Assembly (NCBI GenBank): GCA_948144175.1
Contig: CANXME010000207.1
Coordinates: 60,315 to 124,314 of the forward strand
Source: Closterium sp. NIES-65
Lineage: Eukaryota > Streptophyta > Zygnematophyceae > Desmidiales > Closteriaceae
Direction of reading: 5' to 3'
DNA: 64,000 bases
The first letter of the stretch is position 1, and the number at the start of each line of letters is the position of its first letter. The notes beneath the pieces are model-generated. The model was not told the origin of the DNA. It searched no databases and saw only the letters and a program-made list of their open reading frames with translations. The position numbers were made by a program, and so were the translations under genes. This document shows positions 43,647 through 54,178 of the stretch, in pieces.

Positions 43647-44146
43647 TGATGGAAAGCGCGTGAATCTGGAGAGCGTACAAGAGATTAAGTCCGCCGACTT
43701 CGACGGAACATTGCGTGCAGCTCACGTAACCTTAAACTATGAGAAGGTACGCGTTGGAACAGTCTTAATATCTACTTTCCAGAATAGTAACGCACGCTTT
43801 CAACCAAGATCTAGGCCGATCGCTATCGCGATTTAAGTGCGACGGTGTATTCTGGCGGAATTAGTAGGCAGCCATGGATTAGACCAAAAGACTAGATTTA
43901 GCAAGAGTTCAGATCTGAAAAGTGACGAGTTGTTCAAACCCTACCAACCCAACTCTCGCCCTACAACAATCCCCAACAACCCAAAGTGCTAAACTAGCAA
44001 CACCAAAGGTGTTGTAGTGAATAGCAAAGGTTTGTTGGTGCTTGTTGGGTGCGAGATCAATACCAGCCCTCAACACCACATTTTGCCCAAACCCTTAGCC
44101 CACAACCAGCTAGAGCAAAATACCACAACCACCTACTCAATCAACC
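43647..44146 (-). repeat. Copia-5 3' LTR
   Basis: TGATGGAAAGCGCG start on plus. The 500-bp length is set by comparison with the partner and by the CCTGC flanks. Contains GCGATCGCTATCGCG-like palindromic words. Confidence 0.9.
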
Positions 44147-44196
44147 CTCCCCCTTGCTCGTGCTGGAGGTGGCTGAACACCACTGGGCAAAATCCT

Positions 44197-46401
44197 TCAC
44201 TTCACTCCCCCTTGCCCAGGGAAGAGCGCCATCCACAGCATGAGGTCGTCAATGCAGAGAAGCACCAGTCCTCCCACATCCTGCTCAGGCACCATGCTGA
44301 CATGGGGCTGCATCCCCATCAAGGACATGCACACACCATGCCGCTCAAAAGGGAGGGGTTTGGTGAGTATATCTGCTGCTTGACGGTTGGTGGGGCACCA
44401 CCGGAAGATCACCTCGCCGCACGCTACCATCTCCCTGATGAAATGCCACCGAACCTGCATGTGCTTGGTGCGGCCATGCAAGCATGCATTCTGTGCAAGG
44501 GCAATGGCAGACTGGTTGTCCACAAACACAGGCACACCACCAGCAAACTCATGCCCAAACTCCCCAAACAAACGCTTCAGCCACACACCCTCCTGAATGC
44601 ACTGACACAAACTGATGTACTCACTCTCAGTGGTAGACAATGCAACCACCGGCTGCCTCTTGCTCTGCCAAGAGATGGCTGCACCATTAAGGCAATAGAC
44701 ATAGCCGGTGTGACTCTTGCGATCAGCTGAATCTCCAGCATAATCAGCATCACTAAAGCCCACCAACTCAACCTGAGGCTTGCTATGTGCGGGGTAGAAT
44801 ATACCTGACTTGACACAACCTTTCAGGTACCTTAGCACTCTCTTAGCAGCCTGCAGGTGAAATGCCTTGGGACAAGACACCACCTTGGACAGCTGTGACA
44901 CTGCATAAGCAATCTGGGGCTATGTGGTCGTGCTTGCATACATGAGAGACCCCACAATACTTTCATAGAGTTGGACCAGCTCATCTCGCAGCAAGGGCTC
45001 CTCAGCATGTGCATACACGTCGAACCCTGTAGGGAGAGGGGTACGCACGGGGTTAGCCTCAGAAAGACCAAAGGACTCAAGCATGTTGAGAATGTACCTC
45101 TCCTGATGAATCAAGATGCCACTCTCATCACGCTCAATCTGCACCCCCAAATAGTACTTGGCCTCCCCCAAGTCCTTCATGCGGAACCGAGAGGACAAGA
45201 GACCCTTCACATCGTCCAGCAAGACCATGCTCGAAGACATGAGCAGAATGTCATCCACATAGAGGTAAAGGGACAGCCTGCCCTCATGCCTCACCAAGTG
45301 GTACAAGGCGGGGTCACACTCCGACCTCTCAAACCCAAAATCCATCAGCGCCTCATCAAACTTGAGGTACCACTGCCTTGGAGCTTGCTTTAGCCCATAG
45401 ATTGATTTCTTGAGTCGGCAAACTCTGCCGGACCCATCATCAAAACCAGGTGGCTGCCTCATGTAAAGCTCCTCCTTAAAGACCCCATGAAGATAGGCGG
45501 TGGTCACATCCATGTGATGGATGTGCGACCCCGAGGATGCTGCCATCCCAAGGGAACCTCTCAGGGTGGTAGGTTTACCCACAGGGGTATATACCTGGTC
45601 ATAGTGAACGCCTCGTGTTTGAGTGTTCCCCATGGCCACCAACCTGGACTTAGGCCTCTCAATACTCCCATCAGCCATGTGCTTATACTTCCACACCCAC
45701 TGACACCTCAAGACCTCCATTCCAGGTGGCACACAAGCTGGATCAACCAGCTCAAAAGACTCGTTCACCCTATGAGACTCAAGCTCCTCACGCATGGACT
45801 CGACCCACTCAGGACGGGACAAGGCCTCCTTGACCGACTTAGGCTCATGCACCTGACCCATGAGACAGAAATCAAGCGCAAGCTCATCCCCCTCAGCATC
45901 CACAAGCATGCACTCCTCCATATCATGCACCTCATGATCATGCATGCAAGCATACTGTGCACTTGGTGTGAACCTTTCGGGTGGCCGGGAGATGCGTGTG
46001 GTGCGGCGCAGAGGTGATGCCTCCCCCTGCTCCAAACTTTGCAGCTTCTCCTTCCAATTCACTCTCTTCATGGGGGACCGTGGTGACTTGGACAGCTGCT
46101 GCTGCAGTATTTGCTGCCACCTACCCGCAGGAACAGGTGGTGTATGCTCCTATGGTGGCTGCTGCGGCTTCTCTTGTTGCTGTTGCTGCCCCTGTGGCTG
46201 CTCCGGGTCATGGGCTGGTGCGTTAGGGTCAGGGGTAGAACCAGCAGTTGGTGACTCCTCATGGTGAGGTGCAGCTGCCTTTTGTTCCTCTTGCTGCTCC
46301 TCTACCTCCTCTCTAGGGTCCTCCCATGCCCCCTCAAAGATGGAAGAGGTGTAGGGATCCTGAAGGGAGTTCCCAACTGTACTAGCACCAGCTCTTTCCA
46401 C
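44197..46401 (-). pseudogene. Copia-5 linker-RT-RNase H
   Basis: One frame, broken by TAG at 46147-46149 in the linker and another TAG at about 44917-44919 just after the RT palm (STTT*PQIAYAVSQLS). RT: WVWKYKHMADG, HHMDVTTAYLHG, YGLKQAPRQWY, LYLYVDDILLM. RNase H: GFSDADYAGD, STTESEYISL, VDNQSAIALA, HIQVRWHFIRE-like HMQVRWHFIREMV, AADILTKPLP. The upstream integrase frame enters through a frameshift near 46370. Two nonsense codons plus the frameshift abolish a single polyprotein. Confidence 0.9.
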
Positions 46402-48686
46402 CCCTTATAGCTCAGCCCCTCGTGGAAAACCACATCCCTGCTTTCCACCACCCGCTGATCCGCCACACTCCACAACATCCAAGCTTTACTCCTCTCCGAC
46501 ACCCCAAGAAAAATGCCCCATTGTGCCTTAGGATCCAGCTTCCTCCGTTGCTGGTCGGGCACTTTGTACTGCGCCATGCACCCCCACACTCGTGCCATGG
46601 ACACACTAGGCACCTTCCTGGTCCACATGAAGTAAGGGCTCTTGCCCCCTAGCCCCTTGCTGCCCATTCTGTTCTTAACCCAGTTGGCATATTGCACTGC
46701 TGCCCCCCACCAAGTATGGTCCAGCTGCGCATGAGCAAACATGGCTCGGGCAAGGTCAATGAGGGTCCGGTTTAGCCGCTCCGCTGCCCCATTTTGCTGC
46801 GGTGTGTAGGCGACTGAAAGCTGGTGGGTGATGCCCTTGTCTTCAAGGAAAGCCTCTAGATCCTTCCCCATGTACTCCCCACCCCGATCAGACCTTAGTA
46901 TCTTCACCTTCGCCCCGGCTTCCCTCTCCGCATAGCGTATCCAACGTTTGAAGACCTTGGCCACCTCATCCTTGGTTTTCACCAAGGTAACCCAACTTAG
47001 GCGGCTGAATTCATCCAAGAAGGTGATGAAGTATTTGCTGCCCTTCTCCCTATCCGGTGTTTGCATGGGGCCACACACATCCGTGTGCACCAACTCAAGA
47101 GGTGCGGAGGCTCGAGTGGTGGAGGTAGGGAAAGAGGTCCTTGGCAGCTTCCCGGTCGTGCAATCAGGGCACTTGCTTGGCTGCCCACCACCCTCCTTGA
47201 TCTCCACACCCTTCAGCTCCCCCTTCTTCACACACTCCACAAGTTGCTGCCTTCCTGCATGCCCCATGCGTAGGTGCAGCAAATCTGCCGTCACCTGCTC
47301 CACGTCCCTCCAACGGCTGCTACAAGCGGCTTCCTCGGCTTCAACTCCATGTGCCCTCTCCACCTGAGGCACACAAACTGGAACAAGGTATAGGCCCTTC
47401 TCTAATTTGGCCTCCATCACCACAGCTCCACCCTTGCGAACCGTGCCACCTTCCATGGTGAAGGTGCATATGTATTCTTGCCTCGCAAGTTGAGAGCATG
47501 AGAGAAGGTTGGCTGCCAAATCAGGAACATGAAGGACACCCTTCACATTCAGCACCTCCCCCTCCTTCCCCATGACGGTGATGGTGCCGATGCCGATTGC
47601 TTGCAGCGTATCTCCGCTCCCCACAATCACATTTCTGGAGTTAGGTGGGAGGGAGTGATAAGTGGTGAAGAGGTCGCGCCGAGGTACCATTCCACAGGTT
47701 GCTCCAGAGTCTAGAATGAGCTGATTGGGGTCAGCCAACGTACGACCAGCAAGCGCCGTCTCCTTCTCGAAGGATAAGAAGGAGAAGCCATCATCCGATA
47801 CGTCCTCCTTTCCCTTCTTATCCTCGTTTGCCGCCGCTGCTGCCGCTTTCTCTTTGCTGCCCTTCTTGTTCCATGCTCCGTTCTTCATCCTCCTCTCCAC
47901 CCACTCAGGCCTAGTGACAGGTGGAGCCTCTCCTGGGTACCCTTGAGGCTTCCACCCATCTGGTCGACTCCAGCACTCCTTCCAAGAGTGCTTCCGGTTG
48001 CATCCAGGGACGAGGCACTTGTCGAGCTCCTTCTTCTTCCCCCCACCTCCGTGCCGCTGCTGGTATTTCTTGGAGGCAACCCTATCACCTGCCCCCATTC
48101 CCCCTTCAACTCCTCTACCAGCATTACGCTTGCGAGCCTCATCAGAAACCAACACCTCCCATATCCAGGCCTTGGTCCATTTCTGCTGCTCTAGGTGAAG
48201 GTATTGTAGTAGAGCCTCGTTTGCTTCTTGGTCCAGCCCCTGGAGTGCGGTGTAGATGATCTCCTTCTCATCTACTTCATAGTTCAGCTCCTCCAATGCC
48301 CTCACATACTCATCCACCCTCTGGAGGTACTGCACCATGGTCTCCCCATCGCCATAGTTGCGTTCCATGGTGTAGAACCGCTTCCTCCAGGTGAGTATGC
48401 TTAACAACCCTTTTTGCAAATGTCGATCTTGAACTCTCTTCCATGCTAGTGCAGCTGCTCCTTGCTTGCCCTTCAGGTCAATCAGCATGTTTAGGAGATC
48501 TAGTTGGCCTTCCAAGGCCCAACACAGGTACTGGAACGCTTGCTTGTCCTTGCGGTCCCATGCTTCTTGTGCCTTAAGAAGCTCCTCTGTACTAAGCCGT
48601 TGCCTTCCGGTTCGTGGTGCTGCTGGTCCACCTCCACTTCCCTCAGTTATGGATGAGCTAGAGGCTCCCCCAGCCCCTTCTCCCAC
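46302..48686 (-). CDS. Copia-5 Gag-protease-integrase
   Basis: 794 codons. Gag capsid (WDRKDKQAFQYLCWALEGQL, DGETMVQYLQRVDEYVRAL), a CCHC-like knuckle CLVPGCNRKHSWKECW, aspartic protease LILDSGATCGMV, GAG-pre-integrase LLHLRMGHAGRQQL, and the zinc and core integrase (CPDCTTGKLPRTSF, VHTDVCGPM, LRSDRGGEYMG, TPQQNGAAERLNRTL). It ends in a shifted tail after WKELVLVQ; the RT frame continues in another frame. The order and spacing are those of a standard plant Copia. Confidence 0.9.
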   Translation of the reverse strand: MGEGAGGASSSSITEGSGGGPAAPRTGRQRLSTEELLKAQEAWDRKDKQAFQYLCWALEGQLDLLNMLIDLKGKQGAAALAWKRVQDRHLQKGLLSILTWRKRFYTMERNYGDGETMVQYLQRVDEYVRALEELNYEVDEKEIIYTALQGLDQEANEALLQYLHLEQQKWTKAWIWEVLVSDEARKRNAGRGVEGGMGAGDRVASKKYQQRHGGGGKKKELDKCLVPGCNRKHSWKECWSRPDGWKPQGYPGEAPPVTRPEWVERRMKNGAWNKKGSKEKAAAAAANEDKKGKEDVSDDGFSFLSFEKETALAGRTLADPNQLILDSGATCGMVPRRDLFTTYHSLPPNSRNVIVGSGDTLQAIGIGTITVMGKEGEVLNVKGVLHVPDLAANLLSCSQLARQEYICTFTMEGGTVRKGGAVVMEAKLEKGLYLVPVCVPQVERAHGVEAEEAACSSRWRDVEQVTADLLHLRMGHAGRQQLVECVKKGELKGVEIKEGGGQPSKCPDCTTGKLPRTSFPTSTTRASAPLELVHTDVCGPMQTPDREKGSKYFITFLDEFSRLSWVTLVKTKDEVAKVFKRWIRYAEREAGAKVKILRSDRGGEYMGKDLEAFLEDKGITHQLSVAYTPQQNGAAERLNRTLIDLARAMFAHAQLDHTWWGAAVQYANWVKNRMGSKGLGGKSPYFMWTRKVPSVSMARVWGCMAQYKVPDQQRRKLDPKAQWGIFLGVSERSKAWMLWSVADQRVVESRDVVFHEGLSYKGWKELVLVQLGTPFRIPTPLPSLRGHGRTLERR

Positions 48687-48945
48687 TTGGCTAGAGACTC
48701 CAGTAGATGCCTTTCCTTCATCAGCTTCAGGTCTTCACTCCGATCCCTCCAAAACGCCTTCTAGGTCTTTGATACCTAGCCAAAGCGTAAACTGGAACCG
48801 CCATAGCGAAAAATCCGAGCCGGTGAACCTAGGAGGGCCATCTAATTTCTGGGCCATAACCAACCCTAGATCTGGAGATTCTTAAGCCAATTCGTAATAT
48901 GATAATAGGAGGGAATGTCGCAGGCCTAACCAGCTCTGATACCAC

Positions 48946-49445
48946 TGATGGAAAGCGCGTGAATCTGGAGAGCGTACAAGAGATTAAGTCCGCCGACTTC
49001 GACGGAACATTGCGTGCAGCTCACGTAATCTTAAACTATGAGCAGGTACGCGTTGGAACGGTCTTAATCTCTACTTTCCAGAATAGTAACGCACGCTTTC
49101 AACCAAGATCTAGGCCGATCGCTATCGCGATTTAAGTGCGACGGTGTATTCTGGCGGAATTAGTAGGCAGCCATGGATTAGACCAAAAGACTAGCTTTAG
49201 CAAGAGTTCAGATCTGAAAAGTGACGAGTTGTTCAAACCCTACCAACCCAACCCTCGCCCTACAACAATCCCCAACAACCCAAAGTGCTAAACTAGCAAC
49301 ACCAAAGGTGTTGTAGTGAATAGCAAAGGTTTGTTGGTGCTTGTTGGGTGCGAGATCAATACCAGCCCGCAACACCACATTTTGCCCAAACCCTTAGCCC
49401 ACAACCAGCTAGAGCAAAATACCACAACCACCTACACAATCAACA
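48946..49445 (-). repeat. Copia-5 5' LTR
   Basis: Partner of 43647-44146; followed on plus by CCTGC. Confidence 0.9.
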
Positions 49446-49780
49446 CCTGCGTACAACTCAGCCTCGCAAGTGCAAAGGCAGACAGAGGATGAACGAGTGG
49501 AACGCCAGCAGATGAGGCCAGTGCCAAGAGTGAATCCATATCCCTGAGAAGAGCGGCGATTAGGGCGAGAGTCAACATAGGAAGAGTCGTTGTAGCCGGA
49601 AAGAACAGGAGGAACAGAGCCACCAAGAGTGAGAGCAAGGTAAGAGGTTGCGCGAAGATAGGGCAAGATGCGCTTGGCAGCCGCCCAGTGCACGTCAGTG
49701 TGGCATGCAAGGCCGACAAAGCGAGAGTGAACATTGAGGGGATAGGCAAGATTGGGGCGAGTGCACATCATAGCATACAT
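49446..49780 (-). pseudogene. Copia-4 RNase H, N-terminal piece
   Basis: Reads YAMMCTRPNLAYPLNVHSRF, HWAAAKRILPYLRAT, LSGYNDSSYVDS, SSQGYGFTLGTGLICWRS and CEAELYAG, where it is cut by Copia-5. On its other side it is cut by the solo LTR. Confidence 0.85.
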
Positions 49781-50625
49781 TGTTGTAGTCACAGTAGGCT
49801 TCAATGTGCCTGAAACGAAAGATGGAGTGCACTGTCGTATTTTTGCACAGCGGCTTTAGACGTTCATAGCGTTCTGGTCACAGTTTCAAATGACCTGATT
49901 CATTCTGGATCTGGAGCATCTTAATGTCGCCTATAATAGGCAATTCAGATCGCACGATTTCACCAAGTATTGACCACACAGCGTCGGTTTGAACGAACGG
50001 CACTATGGCAGCCTAGTCTTAGAACACCATATAGGAAGAGTTTCGAGTTGGGAATGACTCCCAGCTCCTACAAACCCCAAGAGCCGAGGTACAGTGATGC
50101 AGAACAGTGCCACACTGTCCCCAACCAAGAAGATTCTCGAAACTACCCTCCACAAGGGTCTACACCAGTAGAAATGTTACACTACACATTGTAATGTAAC
50201 TATCTTCAACATCTTGAAGTGTACCCTTTTGGCGAGCTTGGAAATCACTTGAGGCTTGACACCAAGGCTAGGGTTCTTCATCACAAACTTATCCTTGAGT
50301 TCTTGATGGGTCTGCTGCACACACCTACGACACGCTGAACGTTCGACACACTACAAACTAGAAACCGCGCACGGGACACACGACAAAATAAAAATCGTGC
50401 GCGAGACACAAATGACCGCGTAACACGCGACTAGCGATAACTCGCTATTGACTCGACACACACACACACACTCAACATCATGACTCTTCATGCACACACG
50501 CATGACTCTTCACTATTATAAGCACAAAATATACATATTATTTCATGCCCTCATTCCATTCCATGCACACACGCATGGACGCACACGGACAACAAGCCGA
50601 GTGCAAACCGTAGGTTGCACCAACA
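49781..50625. repeat. Solo LTR (845 bp), same family as the Copia-2 LTR, in Copia-4 RT
   Basis: TGTTGTAGTC to CACCAACA on plus, with TACAT on both sides (49776-49780, 50626-50630). Homologous along its length to 12957-13792. A single LTR with a perfect 5-bp duplication is the usual product of LTR-LTR recombination after insertion. Confidence 0.9.
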
Positions 50626-51639
50626 TACATGAGTGACCCAACGAGCTCAGGATATGGCCGCAACTCTGAGGAGGAAGCAGGGACGGCAGGGGCATTGAGC
50701 TGATGGTTAGCGGGAAGAGGGGTGGAGACCGGCTTAGCCTGCGACATCTCGAACCGCTCAAGGATGGAGTGGATATAGAAAGATTGGGAGAGAGATATAG
50801 TGCGCGCAGCACGATCGCGACGAGTCTCCATGCCGAGGTAGTGTCGAAGCTCGCCGAGATCCTTGCACAGGAGATGGGCCTGAAGGGCCTTCTTGACAGC
50901 GACAAGATCGGCAGAGTTCTCAGCGAGCAGCACTAAGTCGTCGATGTAGACAAGAATGTAAAGCCTGTGGGGGAAAGTGTGAATGAAGAGATTGGGATTG
51001 GAAGAAGAGGTGGAGAAGCCAAGAGAGTAAAGAGTAAACGCGAGTTTGGCATGCCACTCGCGAGGGGCCAGCTTGAGGCCGTACAGAGGGCGCTTCAGCT
51101 CCCAGGCAGTGCCTCGAGAAAATGGATGGGGAAAGCCAGCGGGGCGCTCAAGAACGATGCGTTCATGAAGCTCGCCCCGAAGGAAGGCATTGGAGACGTC
51201 CATAGTGTGGATCTCCCAATCCCAGCGAGCACCTAAGTCAAGAAGGAGGCAAAGAGTAGGGAGACGAGCAGTGGGGGAGAAGGTGGCAAAATAGTCAATG
51301 CCTTTGCGCTGGGTAAAGCCCTTAGTGCAATAGCAGGCTTTGAAGACAGGGGGCTCCTTAGGCAACTGCTTGACACGAAAGACCCATTTGCCTTTGACAA
51401 TGGTGGCACCAGAGGGGGGGACAGAGTCGACGTAGGAATGAGTACGAGTGAACGCCTCACACTCAGCAATGATGGCAACCATCCACTCAGTGGCGTGGAA
51501 GCCAGAAACTGCCTCAGAGCCGGTCTGAGGGGTGGGAATGGTGGCAGTGTCGACAGAGAGAAGAGTGGGAGAATTGCAGAAGTCGCCGATGGTGACACTG
51601 AGAAGAGGAGAAACAAGATGGATAGTAAAAAGTTCCTCA
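50626..51639 (-). pseudogene. Copia-4 linker and reverse transcriptase
   Basis: Linker (VTIGDFCNSPTLLSVDTA), then RT: VKGKWVFRVKQLPKEPPVFK, GIDYFATFSPTARLPTL, IHTMDVSNAFLRGELHE, YGLKLAPREWH, ILVYIDDLVLL (YIDD variant), LGELRHYLGMETRRDRAAR, LVGSLMY. Interrupted at SLMY by the solo LTR. It is a separate Copia lineage from Copia-3 and Copia-5. Upstream it stops near 51615-51639, where an LTR fragment begins. Confidence 0.85.
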
Positions 51640-51846
51640 TGTTAGTGTTAGCCGTCAATCTCACACTTTGTACTTTGTATTTTCTATATCCTAGAGTTGT
51701 GTAGTTTGCACTTTGTGTTTGGTTGGGTGTACACCTACATCCCAACCAAACCCAAATGTAATCTCCAAGCAATCTCCAACCTGCCAATTGGATATTGCCT
51801 TGGGATTACCCCCAATCCCTAGGGATTGCCCCCGATTCCCTTCCCA
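51640..51846 (+). repeat. LTR fragment related to the solo LTR at 17061-17318
   Basis: Starts TGTTAGTGTTAGCC and matches the reverse complement of 17061-17318 over most of its length (shared GTCAA...CTTTGT, TTTCTATATC, CATCCCAACC). Its far end is missing at the junction with Copia-6 near 51847. Confidence 0.55.
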
Positions 51847-53080
51847 GTGACAAGGACACGGGAGGCCATGCCTCGGAGACGAGGAAGAGAGGGGTCACCA
51901 AGGCGGTGGTGCCAGAGGAGAGTCTGGTGAGACAGGAGGCAACACGAGCAGGGGGCAGACTTAGGACCAGACCGGGACGCTGCAGCAAACACCTGACCCG
52001 ACGCGGCTACCAGACCAGACTCAGCAACCGGAGGAGACACTGTAGTCAGGGTGTACAGGCTCGACCTAGGCTGACGGGTGAACGTGGCCAGGTGCCGGCC
52101 CGTCTGAGTACACGAACAGTGGGTCACCCGCTGACCTCCAGGAGTGAACTGGTCAACCCACGCCGCCTGAAGGTCAGCTCCACTCACCAAGTTCGTGGAG
52201 AACGAGAAGAGGTGGAGGCCAGATAGAGAGCCGGACGAGACCGCCGGACACGCCAGAACTGTGGAGGAGTGTGCAAGGACCGAACCCCCAGAGGGGTCAG
52301 CCAGAGAGAGTGCCACTGGCCGACTGACCGGCGAGAGTGTGGTGCAGTCGTGAAAGAAGGAGCGGAAAGCACCCGAGTCAAGGGTGAAATTGTGCAAGGC
52401 CGCGGCAGGCGTAGTACCAGAGAGAGCAGACTCACCAGCGCCTAGAGCAGTGGACTCACTAGCGCCTAGAGCAGCAAAATCACCAGCACCTGGAGCAGGA
52501 GACGCACCAGCACTTAGAGCAGCAGCCTCACCAGTACCTAGAGCAGTAGACTCTATACCTGGGTCAAGCGGCACACACAGGTAACAAGCACCCTCAGCAC
52601 TAGTAGGCAATGCATACATGGCAGTGAAGATAGCATCATAGTCAAGAGCAAAGATACATACCCTCTGTCGAAGTAGCTCCAGCCAGGAGGGGAGCTCAGC
52701 GTCGTCGCCAAACTCTGTATGCCAGGCGTCGCTCAGACTGGGGAAGCAGCGGGACTCTGTGTGACCAACCGTCCCGCAAGGCTGACCAGCCCGAGCACCA
52801 GTGCGAATGATGTACCGGCAGCGAGCTGTACTCTATGACCCTCTAATCTGAGCGTACCACTCACGAAGCTGCTGGGGCGAAAGAACCGCGCGCGGACGCA
52901 GCTGCAGCTACACCTGGTCACTACAAGAAGCTCCCGAACGACCCGCTCCAGGGCGACTCCCACCATGGCCACCCCTACAACCCCAACTAGCGTACCACTC
53001 ACGAAGCTGCTGGGGCGTGAGGGACGCGCGCGGACGTCGCTGGAGCTGCATTTGGCCACCGCCAGTAGCAGCAGTAGCAC
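51847..53080 (-). pseudogene. Copia-6 gag-like/protease/GAG-pre-integrase fragment
   Basis: Contains SLTPQQLREWYASWGCRGG near 53000, a degraded zinc-like region, SDAWHTEFGDDAELPSW, MYALPTSAEG, the protease FTLDSGAFRSFF and LLWHHRLGDPSLPRLRGM, then breaks off. At least one stop (near 52833) interrupts the frame relative to Copia-3. Confidence 0.75.
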
Positions 53081-53159
53081 CTAGGGCAGCAGCACCTAGG
53101 GCTCCTCTTTTCTTTTCTTTTTCTTTTTTCAAAAATTATTATTTTTTTTTTAGGGTTTG

Positions 53160-53990
53160 GCAGGGCGCACTGGGCGCTGCAGAGGCGGCTCGCGGGCTGC
53201 AGGGGTGGCTCGCGGGCTGTAGGGGCAGTGCGCTGGCTGCAAGAGGCAGGCGCGCTGGCTGCAGGGGCCGTTCGCGGGTTGTAGGGGAGGCTCGCCGGCT
53301 GTAGACGGACGGCGCACGGGCTGCAAGGGTCTGCGCGCGGGCGGCTTGCACGGGGCGGCGCGTCGCGGGGCGGGTAGGGGCGGCGCGTAGGTACGCAGGG
53401 CGGACGGACGTCGCGGCGGGCTGGGGCAGCCCGCTCTGGCGACGCGACGGGCACGGGCAGGGCCGACGAGCGACGCGACAGGCTGCAGGGGCGCGCGACG
53501 CGACGGGCTGCAGGGGCGTGCGACGGGACGGGCTGCAGGGGCGCACAGCGCGGTGGGCAGCCGGGGCGCGCGATGCGACGGGCAGCAGGGGCGCTTAGTA
53601 GGGGCGGGTGCAGGGCAGGGCCGCGGTGGGTGGTTAAGTCAGGGCTGCAACGGGGCGGCTGTAGGGCAAGGCCGCGACGAGGCGGCGGCAGAGCAGGGCC
53701 GCGACGGGGCGGCAGCAGGGCAGGGCCGCGACGGGGCGGCTGTAGAGCAGGGCCCCGACGAGCGGCTGAGGGCAGGGCCGCGACGGGTGGCGGCAGGGCA
53801 GGGCCGCGACGGGCGGCGAGGTCAGGGCCGCGACGGGCAGCGAGGTTGGGGCCGTGACGGGCCGTTAGGGTAGGGCCGCGACGAGCCGAGAGGGCAGGGC
53901 CGCTACGGGCCGAGAGGGCAGGGCCGCTACGGGCGGCAATAAGGCAGGGCGCGCGACGGCGCAGGTGAGGCAGGCGCGAGGCGCGCTTCG
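53160..53990. repeat. GC-rich leader repeats of Copia-6
   Basis: CAGGGCCGCGACGGG-type words at roughly 20-30 bp spacing. Same position as the leaders of Copia-1 and Copia-3, but different repeat words. Confidence 0.75.
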
Positions 53991-54064
53991 GGCAGGGCAG
54001 GAAAAAACGATCGTGGTGGGCCCTTAAAAAAAACGTTACCACTAGGGAACCTGCTCTGAAACCA

Positions 54065-54178
54065 TGTGAAAGATAGAACGAGGAATAACTAGAAACAAGG
54101 CAGTATAAGGTTTGTATAGCAAAACCTAACAATACTGTACCCCACAAGGAGTGCCCCACTACAGCCTTCAACATGACA
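54065..54178 (-). repeat. Copia-6 5' LTR
   Basis: TGTGAAAGATAGAACG to CAACATGACA on plus, similar in size and ends to the Copia-3 LTR. The last bases include an ATG in frame with the pirin-like exon that follows. Confidence 0.75.

Larger units (their letters stand above)
43647..49445 (-). mobile_element. Copia-5: complete Copia nested in Copia-4
   Basis: 500-bp LTRs at 43647-44146 and 48946-49445 (about nine differences), with CCTGC on both sides (43642-43646, 49446-49450). The primer site on minus, TGGTATCAGAGC, is an exact initiator-Met match one base inside the 5' LTR. The polypurine GGGGGAGG sits at the 3' LTR. Gag, protease, integrase, RT and RNase H are all present, but broken by one frameshift and two stops. 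It belongs to a different lineage from Copia-3. Confidence 0.95.
43024..51639 (-). mobile_element. Copia-4: host Copia split by two later insertions, 5' part missing
   Basis: On minus: a linker and RT (about 51610 to 50626), then a solo LTR insertion (49781-50625), the first part of RNase H (49780-49446), the Copia-5 insertion (43647-49445), the end of RNase H (43646-43313) and a 253-bp 3' LTR (43024-43276). Removing the insertions with one copy of each target duplication (TACAT, CCTGC) makes the RT/RNase H reading continuous: SLMYAMMCTRPNLAYP and CEAELYAG then TLAAREARW. Gag, protease, integrase and 5' LTR are not present. Confidence 0.85.
51847..54178 (-). mobile_element. Copia-6: 5' half of a Copia-3-family element
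   Basis: A 114-bp 5' LTR (54065-54178), primer site on minus TGGTTTCAGAGCAGG, a GC-rich leader (about 53160-53990), and gag-like/protease/GAG-pre-integrase coding pieces, cut at about 51847. Integrase, RT, RNase H and the 3' LTR are missing. The LTR's outer end touches the pirin-like exon. Confidence 0.8.
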
